Assembly (NCBI GenBank): GCA_963853835.1
Contig: OY970821.1
Span: forward strand, 47,508,646-47,572,645
DNA length: 64,000 bases
From: Calendula officinalis
Lineage: Eukaryota > Streptophyta > Magnoliopsida > Asterales > Asteraceae
Direction of reading: 5' to 3'
The notes beneath the pieces are model-generated. The model was not told the origin of the DNA and did not search any database. It saw only the letters and a list, made by a program, of their open reading frames with translations. Below are positions 35,845 to 48,289 of the stretch, in pieces. Both the position numbers and the translations under genes were made by a program. Numbering within the stretch: the first letter of the stretch is position 1; each line of letters opens with the position of its first letter.

Positions 35845-36460
35845 AGGGTTGTCATAACCTGACACGACAAAAATACATGATACGAAACGATATTAGGATG
35901 AAACCGAAATTTGAATTCGTGTAAAAGAAACACGAAGTTGTGTCGTGTCGTGTTCGGGTTCAGAAATAAACACAAAATTGGCATGATAGTTATAATTTTG
36001 GTAATATATAGTAGTAATTAATGTTACTCACTCTGTCCCACAAAATAGTTCTTATTTCTCATGGGTACAAGTATATAGGAGATAGTTAATGGTGGGATGT
36101 TTGGTAATATTGTTGATTAAAATATAAGGTTATTTGGAGAGAGAGAACGGTTTTAGTAGATAGTTAGTGGTGGTGTACATGACAATAATATTATTTTATT
36201 AAATGGGCCCTTTAATTCGAGAAATGAGAATTTCTTTTGTGGAACAAAATTGAAGGGAAAATGAGAACTTTTTTGTGGGACGGAGGGAGTATATTTTTTC
36301 GTGTTTATCAGTTTTTAGGCATGTACTAAGTAAGCAATTTGTTATTTATCTCGTGTTAATGAAAAAACATGACTTCGTGTAGTGTTCGAGCTGAGAAAAA
36401 CGAATTCGTGTTATGTTACCCAAAAACACAAAAAGATAGCACGATTTGACAAAGCCTAAG
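35845..36460. mobile_element. hAT-like repeat in NCL intron 5
   Basis: Left end GGGTTGTCATAACCTGACACGAC and right end GCACGATTTGACAAAGCC are loosely inverted, with GTGTCGTG/CACGA words inside both, as in plant hAT MITEs. It hosts the Stowaway at 36027. TSD unclear, edges approximate. Confidence 0.45.
36027..36289. mobile_element. Stowaway (Tc1/Mariner) MITE
   Basis: 263 bp with inverted ends CTCACTCTGTCCCACAAAA and complement of CTCCCTCCGTCCCACAAAA, flanked by TA on both sides (36025-36026, 36290-36291). The CTCCCTCCGTCCC terminus and TA target are diagnostic for Stowaway. Non-coding. Confidence 0.93.
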
Positions 36461-36625
36461 ATTATGATCCATGTGGTCTAATTTTGTGTTACTTTTTTGT
36501 AGATTCTTTGAACGTATAGATAGCAACCACAACGGATCAATTACGCGAACCGAACTCAAAAACTTCATTATGGAAGTGAACTATGACGAGATCCTAATGG
36601 ATGACGAGATAGCCGAGATCATAAT

Positions 36626-36677
36626 GCGACATTTAGACATCGATGGAAATGGCGACATTTAGACATCGATGGAAATG
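36626..36677 (+). repeat. 26-bp tandem duplication in NCL EF-hand exon
   Basis: The unit GCGACATTTAGACATCGATG plus GAAATG occurs twice without change. Removing one copy makes exon 6 end in the phase required by exon 7 and keeps the frame open through the second EF-hand, so the duplication is the lesion. Confidence 0.93.
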
Positions 36678-37161
36678 GCGACATCGACAGACAAGAATTC
36701 AAATCCGGGGTCACCAAATGGCTCAAAGAAATGGATCATGTGGCTTCACACAACCAACGAAAACTCTCACGAAACAACAACCGAGTAAGAAACATCACAA
36801 TCACAAACACAAATTCAAGAATGCAAAATCAAAATCTTTTATTAAATTGTTTAATTTTGGTTCAGGAAACGGATAAGTACCAACGGGCTGAGGCAAAGGC
36901 GAGATCAAATGAAAAGTTTAAGGCAATAACACTGTTGATAGTTGGAATATTTATGTTGACGATTTTGGCTGAACCTTTGGTGGAAAGTGTTAGACAGTTT
37001 TCAGAGTCTATAAGGATAGAGCCGTTTTATGTGTCGTTCATCTTAGTCCCGTTGGCTACAAATGCTAGAACCGCCATTGCCGCCATTACTGCTGCAAGAC
37101 AGAAGCGACACCAAACAACATCCTTAACTTTCTCTGAGGTAGTTTGTGCATCAATTAAATA

Positions 37162-37494
37162 GAGTAAATTACACAAATGGTCCTTTAGGTTTGTACCATA
37201 TTACATATATGGTCCTTTAGTTTCATAAATTTATCGACACGTTTGGTCATTTACTGAAACAGACGTTTATTTTTCCTGTCAAGTATGGTCATGTGTGATG
37301 CACGAGGGGTAAATCTGTCATTTTACATTTCCCATCACCAATTTGAAACCCATAAAAACTTGGGAAAAGTTAACGTCTGTTTAGGTAAAGGACCAAACAT
37401 GTCAATAGTTTTAAAAATAAGTGTAATTTATGAAACTAAAGGATCAAATATGTAATATGGTACAAACCTAAAGGACCATTAATGTAATTTACTC
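37162..37494. mobile_element. Mutator-like MITE in NCL intron 7
   Basis: 333-bp foldback element with about 70-bp arms (GAGTAAATTACACAAATGG and its near complement), flanked by an exact 9-bp duplication AATTAAATA (37153-37161, 37495-37503). Non-coding. Confidence 0.92.
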
Positions 37495-37954
37495 AATTAA
37501 ATACTAAGCTAACATGATTTAATAAAGCAATATAAGAGGTTTTAAGTATTTAAATACACTTGTTGTCAATTTCAACCTTGTTCCATTTTTAAGCGAGTTT
37601 TTATAACCCGAATCAACCCATTTCTAGGTGCATGGGTTAAAATTGGCAGCTATAATCTATGGCAACCATACTTAATTTGTTGCACAGAAAATATATAGTG
37701 GTTAAGAGATTGGATTTGGTTAAAATGCAGATATACCACAAAGTGTTGATGAACAACATTTTGGGGTTTTGTGTTCTTGTGTCGGTTATATATTTCCGGG
37801 GTTCATAATGGGGCTTCTCGCGAGTTGCAGATCCAAGTTTCCAAATTGGACATTACTCATCGCATTCCCTCTCTATCCGCTATCTTTGGTGGTCGTTTAC
37901 TTTGTTGACGATACTTGCTTGAAACTTGATATAAATAGTTTAAGTGAAGAATAA

Positions 37955-38857
37955 TATTTCACTTCATATTCCCCTATATATACAACAAGCATTGAAATGC
38001 TACTGTTCATTAATGTTTTAAAAACGTAAAGTACCGTTCCGTTCCATTACAACACGTGGTTATAAAAATAGTGGCAGGGACATGACATAAGTATAATAAA
38101 TGGTAATATTTCTACTTCTTTATAATGTAAAAAGAGTTAGCTATTTTTTTAAAACTGATAACCACTTTTCATATGTTATTATAATATACTTTCTTCTATT
38201 TAGGTTCATAAAATAAGTTGTGTTTCTATTAAATCGCCAAAATTTTCTTTAGCTAAAAAATGATTGTTTAAGAATTAATAGCAGATACCAGTGATGGCAA
38301 ACACGGTGACACACTGACATGTCCAATAATCATATATCATTTTTAAATGTATTAGTATATATAATATATAAAAAAGGATTAATTTGTGTACCATATATTT
38401 TTTATACATAAACCACACAATACAACAACTATTGTAAGTTGTACAAACACATACCGGAACTATTGTGATGTATACATTAAAAAATATGGTGTAAAAATCA
38501 CCCATATATCAAAAACATTAGATACTTTGGTGATTCTTATAAAAAATAATTCCATTTGATACCTATTACTTTATTTATGTATTAAAATAGATGTTAGCTT
38601 AATATGTCGATTTTGATTATTAGTTTCACTGAAGATACCCTTTAAATGTTGCTACAACGTGCTAAATATTGTAAGTTTTCATTAATATCGTTATTCGCTT
38701 AAGAAAATTAAAGTTATAAATCCCGCAACAACGTACGGGCTTAATATTGCTCGTTATGTACAACTTATACTCAAACACATCTAGGATATGTATTTATATT
38801 ATGTACAAATTATGAAATGTAATAGTTTTTTAATATTATCAACACAAAATTTAAATA
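37955..38857. other. Spacer downstream of NCL
   Basis: AT-rich, non-coding. It includes whatever serves as the NCL 3' end; no clear terminator or RNA gene seen. Confidence 0.5.
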
Positions 38858-40389
38858 CACTACTACAATTAAGCACCTTTTGTAACACCAAAATTCATTA
38901 CATAAAGCGCAAAAATCGTTACAATAGGTCTATTGTAACGCCATTTGGACTATTACATTCGTTGCCATTACAATAGGTGTATTGTAACGCTTTTGTAACG
39001 GTAGCAGGGTTATTGTAACGCCTTTGTAACGGTAGCAGGGTTATTGTAACGCCTTTGTAACACTATTCAGCCCATCCAATGTGCCGTTACAATGGCCTCT
39101 TTTACCGTTACAATAGGTCTATTGTAACGGTTGTGTCTATTGTAACGCCCAACCTGCTTATTGTAACGCCATTGGCAAATTCGGCCTGTTGTAACACCAT
39201 TGCTAAATGTAACAACCAATCCGCCTATTGTAACGTCATTGACAAATGTAACACCCATTTCCTAATCTACCTATTGTAACGCCTATATAAGGATTTATTA
39301 CAAATGTGCTATATATATAATATCAAATAATATAATAAAGATGTACACAAACACATTAATATCCAAATAAGATTTGATATTACATAAAAAAATTCTACAA
39401 TAATAAGTTCTAACATTTAACCAATTCAAAATATTCAAAACAATAAAATAACAAGTTGTTCGAAAAACATGATGTTGTCAAGTTTCATCCTCGTCATATC
39501 TTCCATCAGTGTAACATTATTTTCCTGCATTTTGATAAAGAAAACATTTAAAAGACAAATCAGATAGAGAGCGTATGTATTTATTCAACTACTAACTTCT
39601 AATAACTACAGATGTACAAACTAGGATATATCGTCATATTATGTAAATTAACCTGCTTATCAGAATGAGGTCTCTTTGCAATTTGCATACCATGAGCACT
39701 TTGACAACATATCTAGTTCCAGGTTAGCTTTGTTTCTAATTTTTTTCATCATAGTTATACTATACCAATGACAACATATAAATAAAAAAAGTTCAGAACA
39801 TGATGTTAATAAGTGATCTTGTTTTGGTAATTATCGTTTAATTCTGAATTATGTATAAGAAACCAAAATATTACGTTAATGAAGGAAAAGTTTGAAGGAA
39901 AAATGATTAATTGAAGATATAACCTGGCAAAGGCCAAAAATCAGAAACTGATAAATCTTTGTCCAAGATTAAAATTATAATTTCTAGAGATAAAAGCACA
40001 TCTTTTTTCTACAAGTAAACCGTAAATTTGATTGATCTGATCAGCAATTATGGCATCTACTCAATGAAAATGGAGAACAAATTGTTGATGGGTTAACATG
40101 ACCCGATCCATATTGGAGTGTAAAATATACCCGTTTTTACCTGTACCAACCCACCCAATTAACATCAATTAGGCTTATTTTAACGGACCAAATAACATTT
40201 GAATTAAAATGTACGTCACATTTATTGGAGATGAACATATATATGGAGACTGTATTCTTGTATAATCAGCATACGTACACGTTGATCCACTGCCATTGAA
40301 CCATTTTAAGTTATAATCAAAACTATCCAGACACCCAAACCACACACATAGACAGAAACTTGTAACAAAATGTAGATTAAGTTACTTAC

Positions 40390-40474
40390 TTGAATTTTGC
40401 TGGTGAAAAAACAACCACCCAATCATCAGCAGATGGTTCAGGATGATAAACTTCAATGCTGGCCCATTCAGTAT
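40390..40474 (-). pseudogene. Exon-like segment inside the CACTA element
   Basis: An 85-bp minus-strand segment bounded by an AG and a GTAAGT donor. It is open for 28 codons in one frame and includes IEVYHPEPSADDWVVVFSPA, a composition quite unlike the AT-rich surroundings. I do not recognise the protein. It could be a captured host exon. Confidence 0.4.
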
Positions 40475-41099
40475 CTTAGCCCTAAATAAATAAGATTACA
40501 AAATAGCATACGATGTTAGATGTATGAAGAAGTAAGAACTATTTTCCATTTGCAATTTGACAAGAAGTAAGTCAAGATCAAGAAGAAAATTGGCACCTGA
40601 AAAGTTAGTTTAAAGAATTACAAGCATCAATTTTAAACTTGCTTTGTTGCAAGACAACAATGTGCACCTCTAAAGCTGCATCTATAAAATCCTCTTAACA
40701 ATTAAGTTCTTAAATTAAGTACATGATCAAAAGTACACATTTTTTGCATTCTAGAGCTAGATACTTTTTTTTAATTAAAAGAGCAATAACGAAAAGGTTA
40801 TCGATGTACCTCGGGTATAAGGAATTAAGAATCTGGAAAAGTAATATCGATGTAATTAATTATCTGCACATGTAAGTATGTACCTCGGGTATAAGGAATT
40901 AAAAATTTGGAAAAGTAATATCGATGTAATATATTATCTGCACATGTAAGTACTGTAATTAATTATCGATGTACCTTCATCAATAATCAATATAGTTTTT
41001 CATCAATAATCGATATAAATTGTTTGATCAATCAGACATTAAATTTCTTGTTTAATGTAACACAAAAATTGAGTTTCTGAATACTGTAAGAGGACTTAC

Positions 41100-41174
41100 T
41101 TCTTCGTAGAGGCAAGTTTGAGATCCTTAGCATAGTAATCAATATCATAATTATGTGGATAAACTGTGTGTCCA
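41100..41174 (-). pseudogene. Second exon-like segment inside the CACTA element
   Basis: A 75-bp minus-strand segment between CAG and GTAAGT, open for 24 codons with HTVYPHNYDIDYYAKDLKLA. It lies upstream of the 40390-40474 segment on the same strand. Protein not recognised. Upstream, the minus strand near 41454 has an ATG followed by a short serine-rich frame. Confidence 0.4.
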
Positions 41175-42316
41175 CTGACATTTTATTGAACAATATTAGC
41201 AACATGTTCTTTGTGTTTGGTATCCTTTGATAAGTTTTGATTTATTTGAAAAGAGATACCTAAAAATTTAAAACAGAAAAGATAACATCATCTCAGTTCA
41301 ATTTCGACTACAATTTGATGGATATTTAATACCTAATTTCATAATCTGACTAAACCAGAACATGAATTAGTACGGAAGGTTAAATTCAACTCACTTAGAT
41401 GCCAAAAGTTGACTTGAAATCACAGAAGGATATGCATCTGAGGAAGATTCTTCCATCTTCAAAGCAGATGTATCGATCTTAATTATCTGGAATTCCTTGC
41501 GCAACTCTTGCTGCTGTGAGCCAACCGTGCACCACCGACGACCACCGCTATTACACCATCTCCGGTAACTATTTGCGAATCGTTCCGCTAATTGTCGACT
41601 TCTTGCGTTTCCTTTCCCTCTCCGCTCCGATCGTTTGAAGATAGGGTTTCAAAATATTGGGGTTATTACTGATTGGGGAAAATCACGACTTATATACCTT
41701 GATAGGGGTTATTACTGTAATTTAATAGTAAATTATTTAACTGTTACAATAGATAAAAAGAACATTTTTACAGTAGAAAAATAGGCGTTACAAAAAAGAC
41801 GGGGTTACAATAGGTAAATAGGCATTACAAAAAAGTAGGGGGTGTTACAATAGGTAAATAGACATTACAACAGAGAAACAGGCGTTCAATAGCTAAACTC
41901 TATTGTAACGCTCTTTAATCAATTGTAACACATAATAGTAATTATGACAAGCGTTACAATAGCGTTACATTAAACCTACCTATTGTAACGAATTTAAAGG
42001 GTGTTATAATTTTGGTGTTACAAAAGTAATTGTAGTAGGATACTTATTTGACATGATGTGGAATGATATCAAGTATGACGTATTATGTTCTAATCAAACT
42101 TACGTAAAATATTATCACTCCATGTGAACTCGTTTATGTTTTATTTTTTATTTTTATTTTTGTAACAGTTAATGATGAGAACATGTACTTTTATATTCAG
42201 TACAGAAAAATGGGAAACGTAGTTACAAATATTGCATCTGATTTCACTTTTATTCTTTTCGGATTAGTTGGGACCGTTGCATTATATGAGCAGTGTGAAT
42301 TAAGTACGGCTTATTA

Positions 42317-42730
42317 ATTGCCGTGTTCAAGCAATATACCGAGTGGTATATATATATTTGTCATTGTGATATATATGAGTAATTATTATATCATGGTGAA
42401 TCATATGCTGGTGGTGATGGAACAATTTTTCGTGTTCTGGCAAGAACTATTTTGTTTCAAGTTTTTCACAGCTTCTTGATTCACTTCCGAATTCTTTGAT
42501 GTAAGTTCTGTTATTTATGAACTCTATATTAAATAACCATCGTCTGTTTTTCTAATATCCATTCTGATTTTTTGTTCTTGAGCGTGTGATTTTGTTTTGT
42601 TGTTTTGTTGACCCGTGTGGCCCGTTTGTTGTTTCGTTGTCCGTTTGTCATTTTGTTGTTTCATTGCCCTATTTACAGCTACTTTGAAACACACAAGAAC
42701 TCAAACAAGGAAGAAAATAACACAACTCAT
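42317..42730 (+). pseudogene. Decayed second copy of NCL exons 1-2
   Basis: 42317-42501 aligns with the end of NCL exon 1: LPCSSNIP, then LLYHGESYAGGDG reachable by frame changes, then a LLDSLPNSL-like end followed by GTAAGT. At about 42685-42728 a segment reading RKKITQLIG resembles the exon 2 end KNKITQLLTG. The interior is frame-shifted with stops. It lies 4.4 kb downstream of NCL in the same orientation, so it is probably the remains of a tandem copy. Confidence 0.7.
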
Positions 42731-43348
42731 AGGGATAACCAATGAAGTCAAATATAGTTTTTATTTTAATTTATTTTTTATAAATTTTCTAAAATCTATA
42801 TTATTCATAAAGTTCAGGACATTTTAAACAAGTGAATTTGTCTGTTAATGTTTTGACCATTTCATTCCTTGTTCATTCAGGTCATAGTCAAGTTTTTCAT
42901 CCAATCGATAATTTACTGAAAACCTTGTGTGTGCTTAACTTTATTGTTTTACAACTGGCACGTAGGTTATCAATTTGACGGCCTTTAGTTGTTCCCCACC
43001 ATTGGCATGCTTCTTCGTTGGGGTGCCTTCGGTTCTTCCAGTCAGCTAGCCAAAGTGAAGGGACGAGAGGATGTGATGCCCAATGGATATTTTAATATGG
43101 TATTATGTATGTATATTTTATAGTGATGATATTTGAAAAAATGAATAAAAGTAATATTGTTGGAATACTGTGTCAGTTAAATGTCAATTGAAGTTTCAAC
43201 TGACGTAACGCTAATATAACAAAACCCAAGATTCTAAAAAACGTAAGGCGTGGCGTGGGGGCACCATCAAGCCTCAAGGCATGGCGAGCCACGACGAGAG
43301 ATATAAAGCGTTTTTCAAGGCGTGGCTTAATGCGACAAATTTTTTATA

Positions 43349-43435
<87 letters not shown>

Positions 43436-44470
43436 GTATATCAAGTTCCCAGAGAATGATAGATATATTGATTTGTATGATAATTCATATATTATGTTAA
43501 CAAAACGTGTTATATTTAAATTTATAATTATATACTACTATTTACATTTTTTTCAAAAAATTCAATTCCTCTGTCAGAACAAAAAAAACTTGTCGCGCCT
43601 TATGATTCTTTGTAATTAAACATTAAAACTGACATTCAAAAGAAATCACTTTCTTTTCTTTTAAACAAACTTTTTATTAAAGAAATGAATAATACATAAA
43701 TGACTTAAAACTTAAAAGGTTTAAAATTTGAATAGATTATAAATTAGTGAGATATACCAGCACTTAAATACATGGTTCAGTTCAAAAATTCGAACTTTAC
43801 TTTTTAAAAAATATCTTTAAAGAAGAAAACGGGTTAGTGGTCAACCTGTAGCTCCAATCCGAATATCCGTTTTTAAAACGGTTTAGGCGAGATGACCCGA
43901 ACCCATTTAGGTTTTACCCTAACCCTTTTAAAGAAAATAATTTTTGAGATAGCTTAAAATAGAATGATTAACACGAATTATTTTATCTCGTAGACCGGAG
44001 AGTAAACATGTTCAATAAATTAACTCCTGTCATAAGGAAATATTAAGATGAGGTTTCAAAGAATTAAGTATAACTCTTTTGGATTAGTGATGTTTGACAA
44101 CTTTCAAATTATATTGATATCCAAAAAAAAAAAAAAAACAAGATGTAAATCTTATTAAAAAAACTAGCCTATAACTCGTGATAAATCACAAGTGGCTTAT
44201 AAAATGTTTCAAAACAAAAGTTCAAAATATTATTGAATCTTGTTGCTGTGTAGAACTCCAAAATTATGGTTCAAGTGAGCTGAAAATAAAAGAGAAATTG
44301 TAGTAACTATTTTGCAGAAATATGTCGAGAGAAAAGCAAGCAGTGTCATCAATGTACAAATTTTGAACATAACTGCACAAATGATACAAAATTGTAATTA
44401 CATAGCGTATTTTAAAAATAAATGGGTAACTACAAAATGAGTATTATAAGATAACAATAAAAAAAATCTG
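42731..44470. other. Intergenic stretch with repeats
   Basis: No gene recognised. 43225-43340 has GGCGTGGCG/AAGGC words with a partial complement near 43590-43605, flanking a long TA tract, which suggests a decayed foldback repeat. The rest is AT-rich. Confidence 0.5.
43344..43434. repeat. (TA)n microsatellite
   Basis: About 90 bases of TA repeats ending at TACGTATA. Confidence 0.97.
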
Positions 44471-44476
44471 AATTAC

Positions 44477-44585
44477 CTGGCCATGAGCAAGAGCACTTTT
44501 GAGATTACGCATACAATGTCGTTCGATTCGTAAAAGTTCCAAAAAAGTCAGGAAGCTTTCCGGTGAAACTGTTGTCTGAAACCCA
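44477..44585 (-). pseudogene. LRR receptor-kinase exon fragment
   Basis: Minus strand, before a GTAATT donor: one frame reads DNSFTGKLPDFFGTFTNRTT, a good leucine-rich-repeat match of the kind with one repeat per exon in LRR VIII-2 receptor kinases; it then loses the frame. It is separated from the next LRR-like segment (45681-45752) by an inserted LINE. Kinase domain absent. Identification rests on short matches. Confidence 0.5.
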
Positions 44586-44707
44586 CCTTTTGTGGGAAAA
44601 AGTTAAATATTTTCAAATTATCGGACATAAAAATATAAAATTTTGTTTTACATGGAATTATAAAGTATGCATGGATTTCAAGTACCTAACTCACAATCAA
44701 GGGAATT

Positions 44708-45603
44708 CATGGGTTGATAACCAACCGTTGAAGGATAAATTTAATCGGTTGTATCGTCTTGATTTAGATAATGGTGATTATGTTAGAGATAAATGGAGGG
44801 AAGGAGTATGGGTTTGGAATCGGAGGAGGAGTATAAGAGGTGGAAGTGAATTGGAACAATTTGAGAATTTAAAAGTGCTTCTTGATAATGTTAATATTAG
44901 GGTCGGAAGTGATAAAGCATGTTGTTATGTTGATAATCAGTTAGACTTTTCGATGGCAGGGGCTAGGAAGATTATTGATTGTTATCTTCATCCGGGTATT
45001 GGGACGAGTACGATATGGTGTAAGTATGTTCCGATAAAAGTAAACCTTTTTATGTGGCGTCTAAGAATTGATCGTCTTCCGACTAGATTAAATTTATCGC
45101 GGAGAGGCATGGAAATTGATTCCATCTTGTGTCCTGTTTGTCAAGGGTGTGTGGAGTCTGCGGCTCATGTTTTTTTCGAGTGTCCTATAGCGATACAATG
45201 TTCGGAAGTGGTGTGGTTTGGGGCGTATCGATATCAGGTCGTTCGATGAGTGGTGGACGTATGTTGCTGGGTTGAGATGTTCACAAGTTGATGTGCTGAA
45301 GTTAAAGTCGATTGGAATGGCTACGTGTTGGATGCTTTGGAGGTTTAGAAATTTGATTTTATTTGATATTCGTAGTATTAGAAAAGGTGATATTGTAGAT
45401 CTTATTGTTTTGTTTTCGTTTAATTGGTTAACCCATCGAAATCATAACTGTAAGATTTTGTGGGTTGATTGGTTAAAAAACTCTGTGTATGTCCCGGTGT
45501 AGCGTTTTGCTATTAGTTTTATTGGAGTTTTGGAGGTCCTCGGAAGGGTGATGGCAATGCTGAAGCTCTTTCCGTTGCCTTTTTTTTGTTAAAAAAAACA
45601 AGT
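44708..45603 (+). mobile_element. L1-type LINE, 5'-truncated
   Basis: Encodes the C-terminal end of LINE ORF2 with a zf-RVT-type zinc-binding region: IWCKYVPIKVNLFMWRL, LPTRLNLSRRG and CPVCQ...AAHVFFECP are hallmark positions (about 45015-45190). A frameshift near 45225 joins it to FDEWW...MATCWMLWRFRN, ending at 45502. The 3' UTR ends in TTTTTTTTGTTAAAAAAAAC. A 9-bp duplication AAGGGAATT (44699-44707, 45604-45612) marks the insertion. The RT and endonuclease regions are missing because of 5' truncation, the normal fate of LINE copies. Confidence 0.88.
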
Positions 45604-45680
45604 AAGGGAATTTACAAATTTGCCCCTTGAAAGAGATGAAGGAAAAGTGAAATATGTAACTTATAAGATCGTGTACTTAC

Positions 45681-45752
45681 ATTTTGCGCTATGAGAGTCA
45701 ACTTTACTAAGTCAGCAGGCATAAAACCCGTTGGAATTGTTAGAAAGATTCT
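45681..45752 (-). pseudogene. LRR-like exon fragment
   Basis: Minus strand ending at AAAAT|GTAAGT. With one frame change it reads LSNNSNGF...MPADLVKLTL, the preceding repeat of the LRR series continued at 44477-44585. Short and degraded. Confidence 0.42.
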
Positions 45753-45815
45753 GAATTTCTTAACCCATTAACTAAATTAAAGTATTTATAGAAAAAAGAT
45801 ATGCTCAAACCATAC

Positions 45816-45902
45816 CTGTTGCTTCCCAACATGCAATGCCATTGTCTTGATACCCCGTAAACAGATCCAACAATCAAATGGTGCCAGCCGAGCACCTTCA
45901 GA
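45816..45902 (-). pseudogene. Cystathionine beta-lyase exon fragment
   Basis: Minus strand, GT donor at 45815. One frame reads EGARLAPFDCWICLRGIKTM followed by ALHVGKQQ, closely matching the conserved APFDCWLCLRG.KTMALR...KQQ region of plant plastid cystathionine beta-lyase, a PLP enzyme of methionine synthesis. Only this one exon (about 29 codons) is present, bounded by splice-like sites, so it is a captured or residual fragment rather than a gene. Confidence 0.75.
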
Positions 45903-46154
45903 ATTTTATAGCAAATACAATTCTTCCCCTAACTTGTTTTAATTATCCAAAAGTAAATTTGAATTAAAAGAATAAGTCAAAGTCAATACTTATATTAACT
46001 TCAAATTGGTTATATTATATATCTAAATATCAACACTAATCTCCAAAGCATATATCTTCAAACTTATAATCTGAAGTAATCATATTTTGCACACTAAACT
46101 ATTACCTAAAACCTGACCCACCCATTTTTAAAAAAGTAGTTGAGAGTTTCTAAC

Positions 46155-47200
<1,046 letters not shown>

Positions 47201-48289
47201 ATCCTTTATTTATTCACAATAAGAGTTATGCACAAAACCAATTAAATTGCTAAACCCCTAAAATGTTTAGCTTCCTCCCGAATGAAATTAAAAGTATCAG
47301 TTGAAAACCTTGTGATAATTAACCAAACGATGTAGAAAAGAGCCCAGTGATAATTAACCAAACGATATAATTAACCAATCGATATAATCCATATATTACT
47401 CAGAATTCAATTAATTTCAAAATGTGTGTGATCCGGAAGGGAGAAACAGAGACTTATATGTCGACGGATGCGAAAGCTTCAATCAATGGAGAACTCCGGC
47501 ACACAATATCCTAAATACTCCCTGAAGAAGAAGATGGGAGAGATTAAATTTTCAATTCGTTGCTCCAAAGAAGTTAATACATACGAAGTACAACTACAAT
47601 TTACCATCTCAATTCTATACACACATACAAATACACGACTTTGCCTGTCTTAATTCTATTTCCAGTTAAGATTATTTATGTAAACCTTTATCGATGTAAA
47701 CCATAACTTGACCTTACAGAACCCTAAAATTAGAAACAAAAGCGTAAGTTCTTGGAATTGATATGTTAAAGGGAATTCTTGGTCAAATAAAACAAAGTGA
47801 AGCCAAATAACATCGATTATCAGACAATCTTACATCGATTTGAGGGGAAACAACATAATATGCTACTTATTTGGATTAATATCCAACTTCAGTCAAAAAC
47901 GAAAATCAAGCCACACGATTTATTTAGAAACTGAATATACAAATCAATTGTGCAGTTTATACAACTGCTATTCCGAAATTGTTGCTACACGGCAGACATG
48001 GCGTGATAAAACTGAAAATGCACGATTGGGTTAGTAGTGGATGATCACAGTTGGCAGGCAATCAGCCTATGTGGCGATCCGAGTCATCAACGATTGCGTC
48101 CCATATCAACATCTAACCATGAAAACGTGGGGTCTATCATGGAAGGGTAAACAGGTGGCGTAAAAACAGTGACGTGCTATTATGATTCACCATCTAACAT
48201 GGCATTAATAGGGAAAATTTAATTCAAAATCTTTTCTTTTAATAGGAATATAATAGATGTGTCGGTTCTTTATGGTTGTTGGTAATAGT
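47201..48289. other. Flank of the gene-fragment cluster, nothing recognised
   Basis: AT-rich with short words ACCAAACGATATAATTAACC repeated near 47325-47385. No coding frame with a recognisable domain. If the fragment cluster is a captured cargo, one end of the carrying element may lie here, but I could not identify terminal structures. Confidence 0.45.

Larger units (their letters stand above)
29054..37954 (+). pseudogene. NCL: NCL-like Na+/Ca2+ exchanger gene, eight exons, disabled
   Basis: Homologue of plant NCL (a vacuolar/plasma-membrane cation exchanger of the CaCA superfamily with EF-hands). Exons inferred from GT-AG sites and phase: 29054-29438, 34792-34977, 35059-35230, 35315-35605, 35672-35796, 36503-36784, 36866-37138, 37731-37954. 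Exon 1 has a signal peptide ending near VNGRS and a membrane segment with VVYEYLLYHGES. Exon 2 has EYVVTGAGLLAGSS. Exons 5-6 hold a helix-rich linker and EF-hand loops (DSNHNGSITRTEL, DIDGNGDI). Exons 7-8 hold the second exchanger half. Damage: exon 3 is one base short for phase; a 26-bp duplication at 36626-36677 puts a TAG in the second EF-hand; exon 8 lacks about 20 codons before MGLLAS and shifts frame. An acceptor at 35079 could bypass the first lesion, not the others. Identity is firm; inactivity is inferred from the lesions. Confidence 0.9.
38858..42039. mobile_element. CACTA-like DNA transposon, non-autonomous
   Basis: Left terminus CACTACTACAATTA and right terminus ...AATTGTAGTAGG are inverted, the right one apparently missing a single T of TAGTAGTG. 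A 3-bp duplication ATA flanks it (38855-38857, 42040-42042), the size expected for CACTA. The first 420 bp and last 310 bp are packed with direct and inverted GTTACAATAG / CTATTGTAACG words, a typical subterminal array. The 2.4-kb centre has no transposase frame, but two exon-like open segments with splice signals on the minus strand. So it is likely an internally replaced copy that depends on a related autonomous element. Confidence 0.85.
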
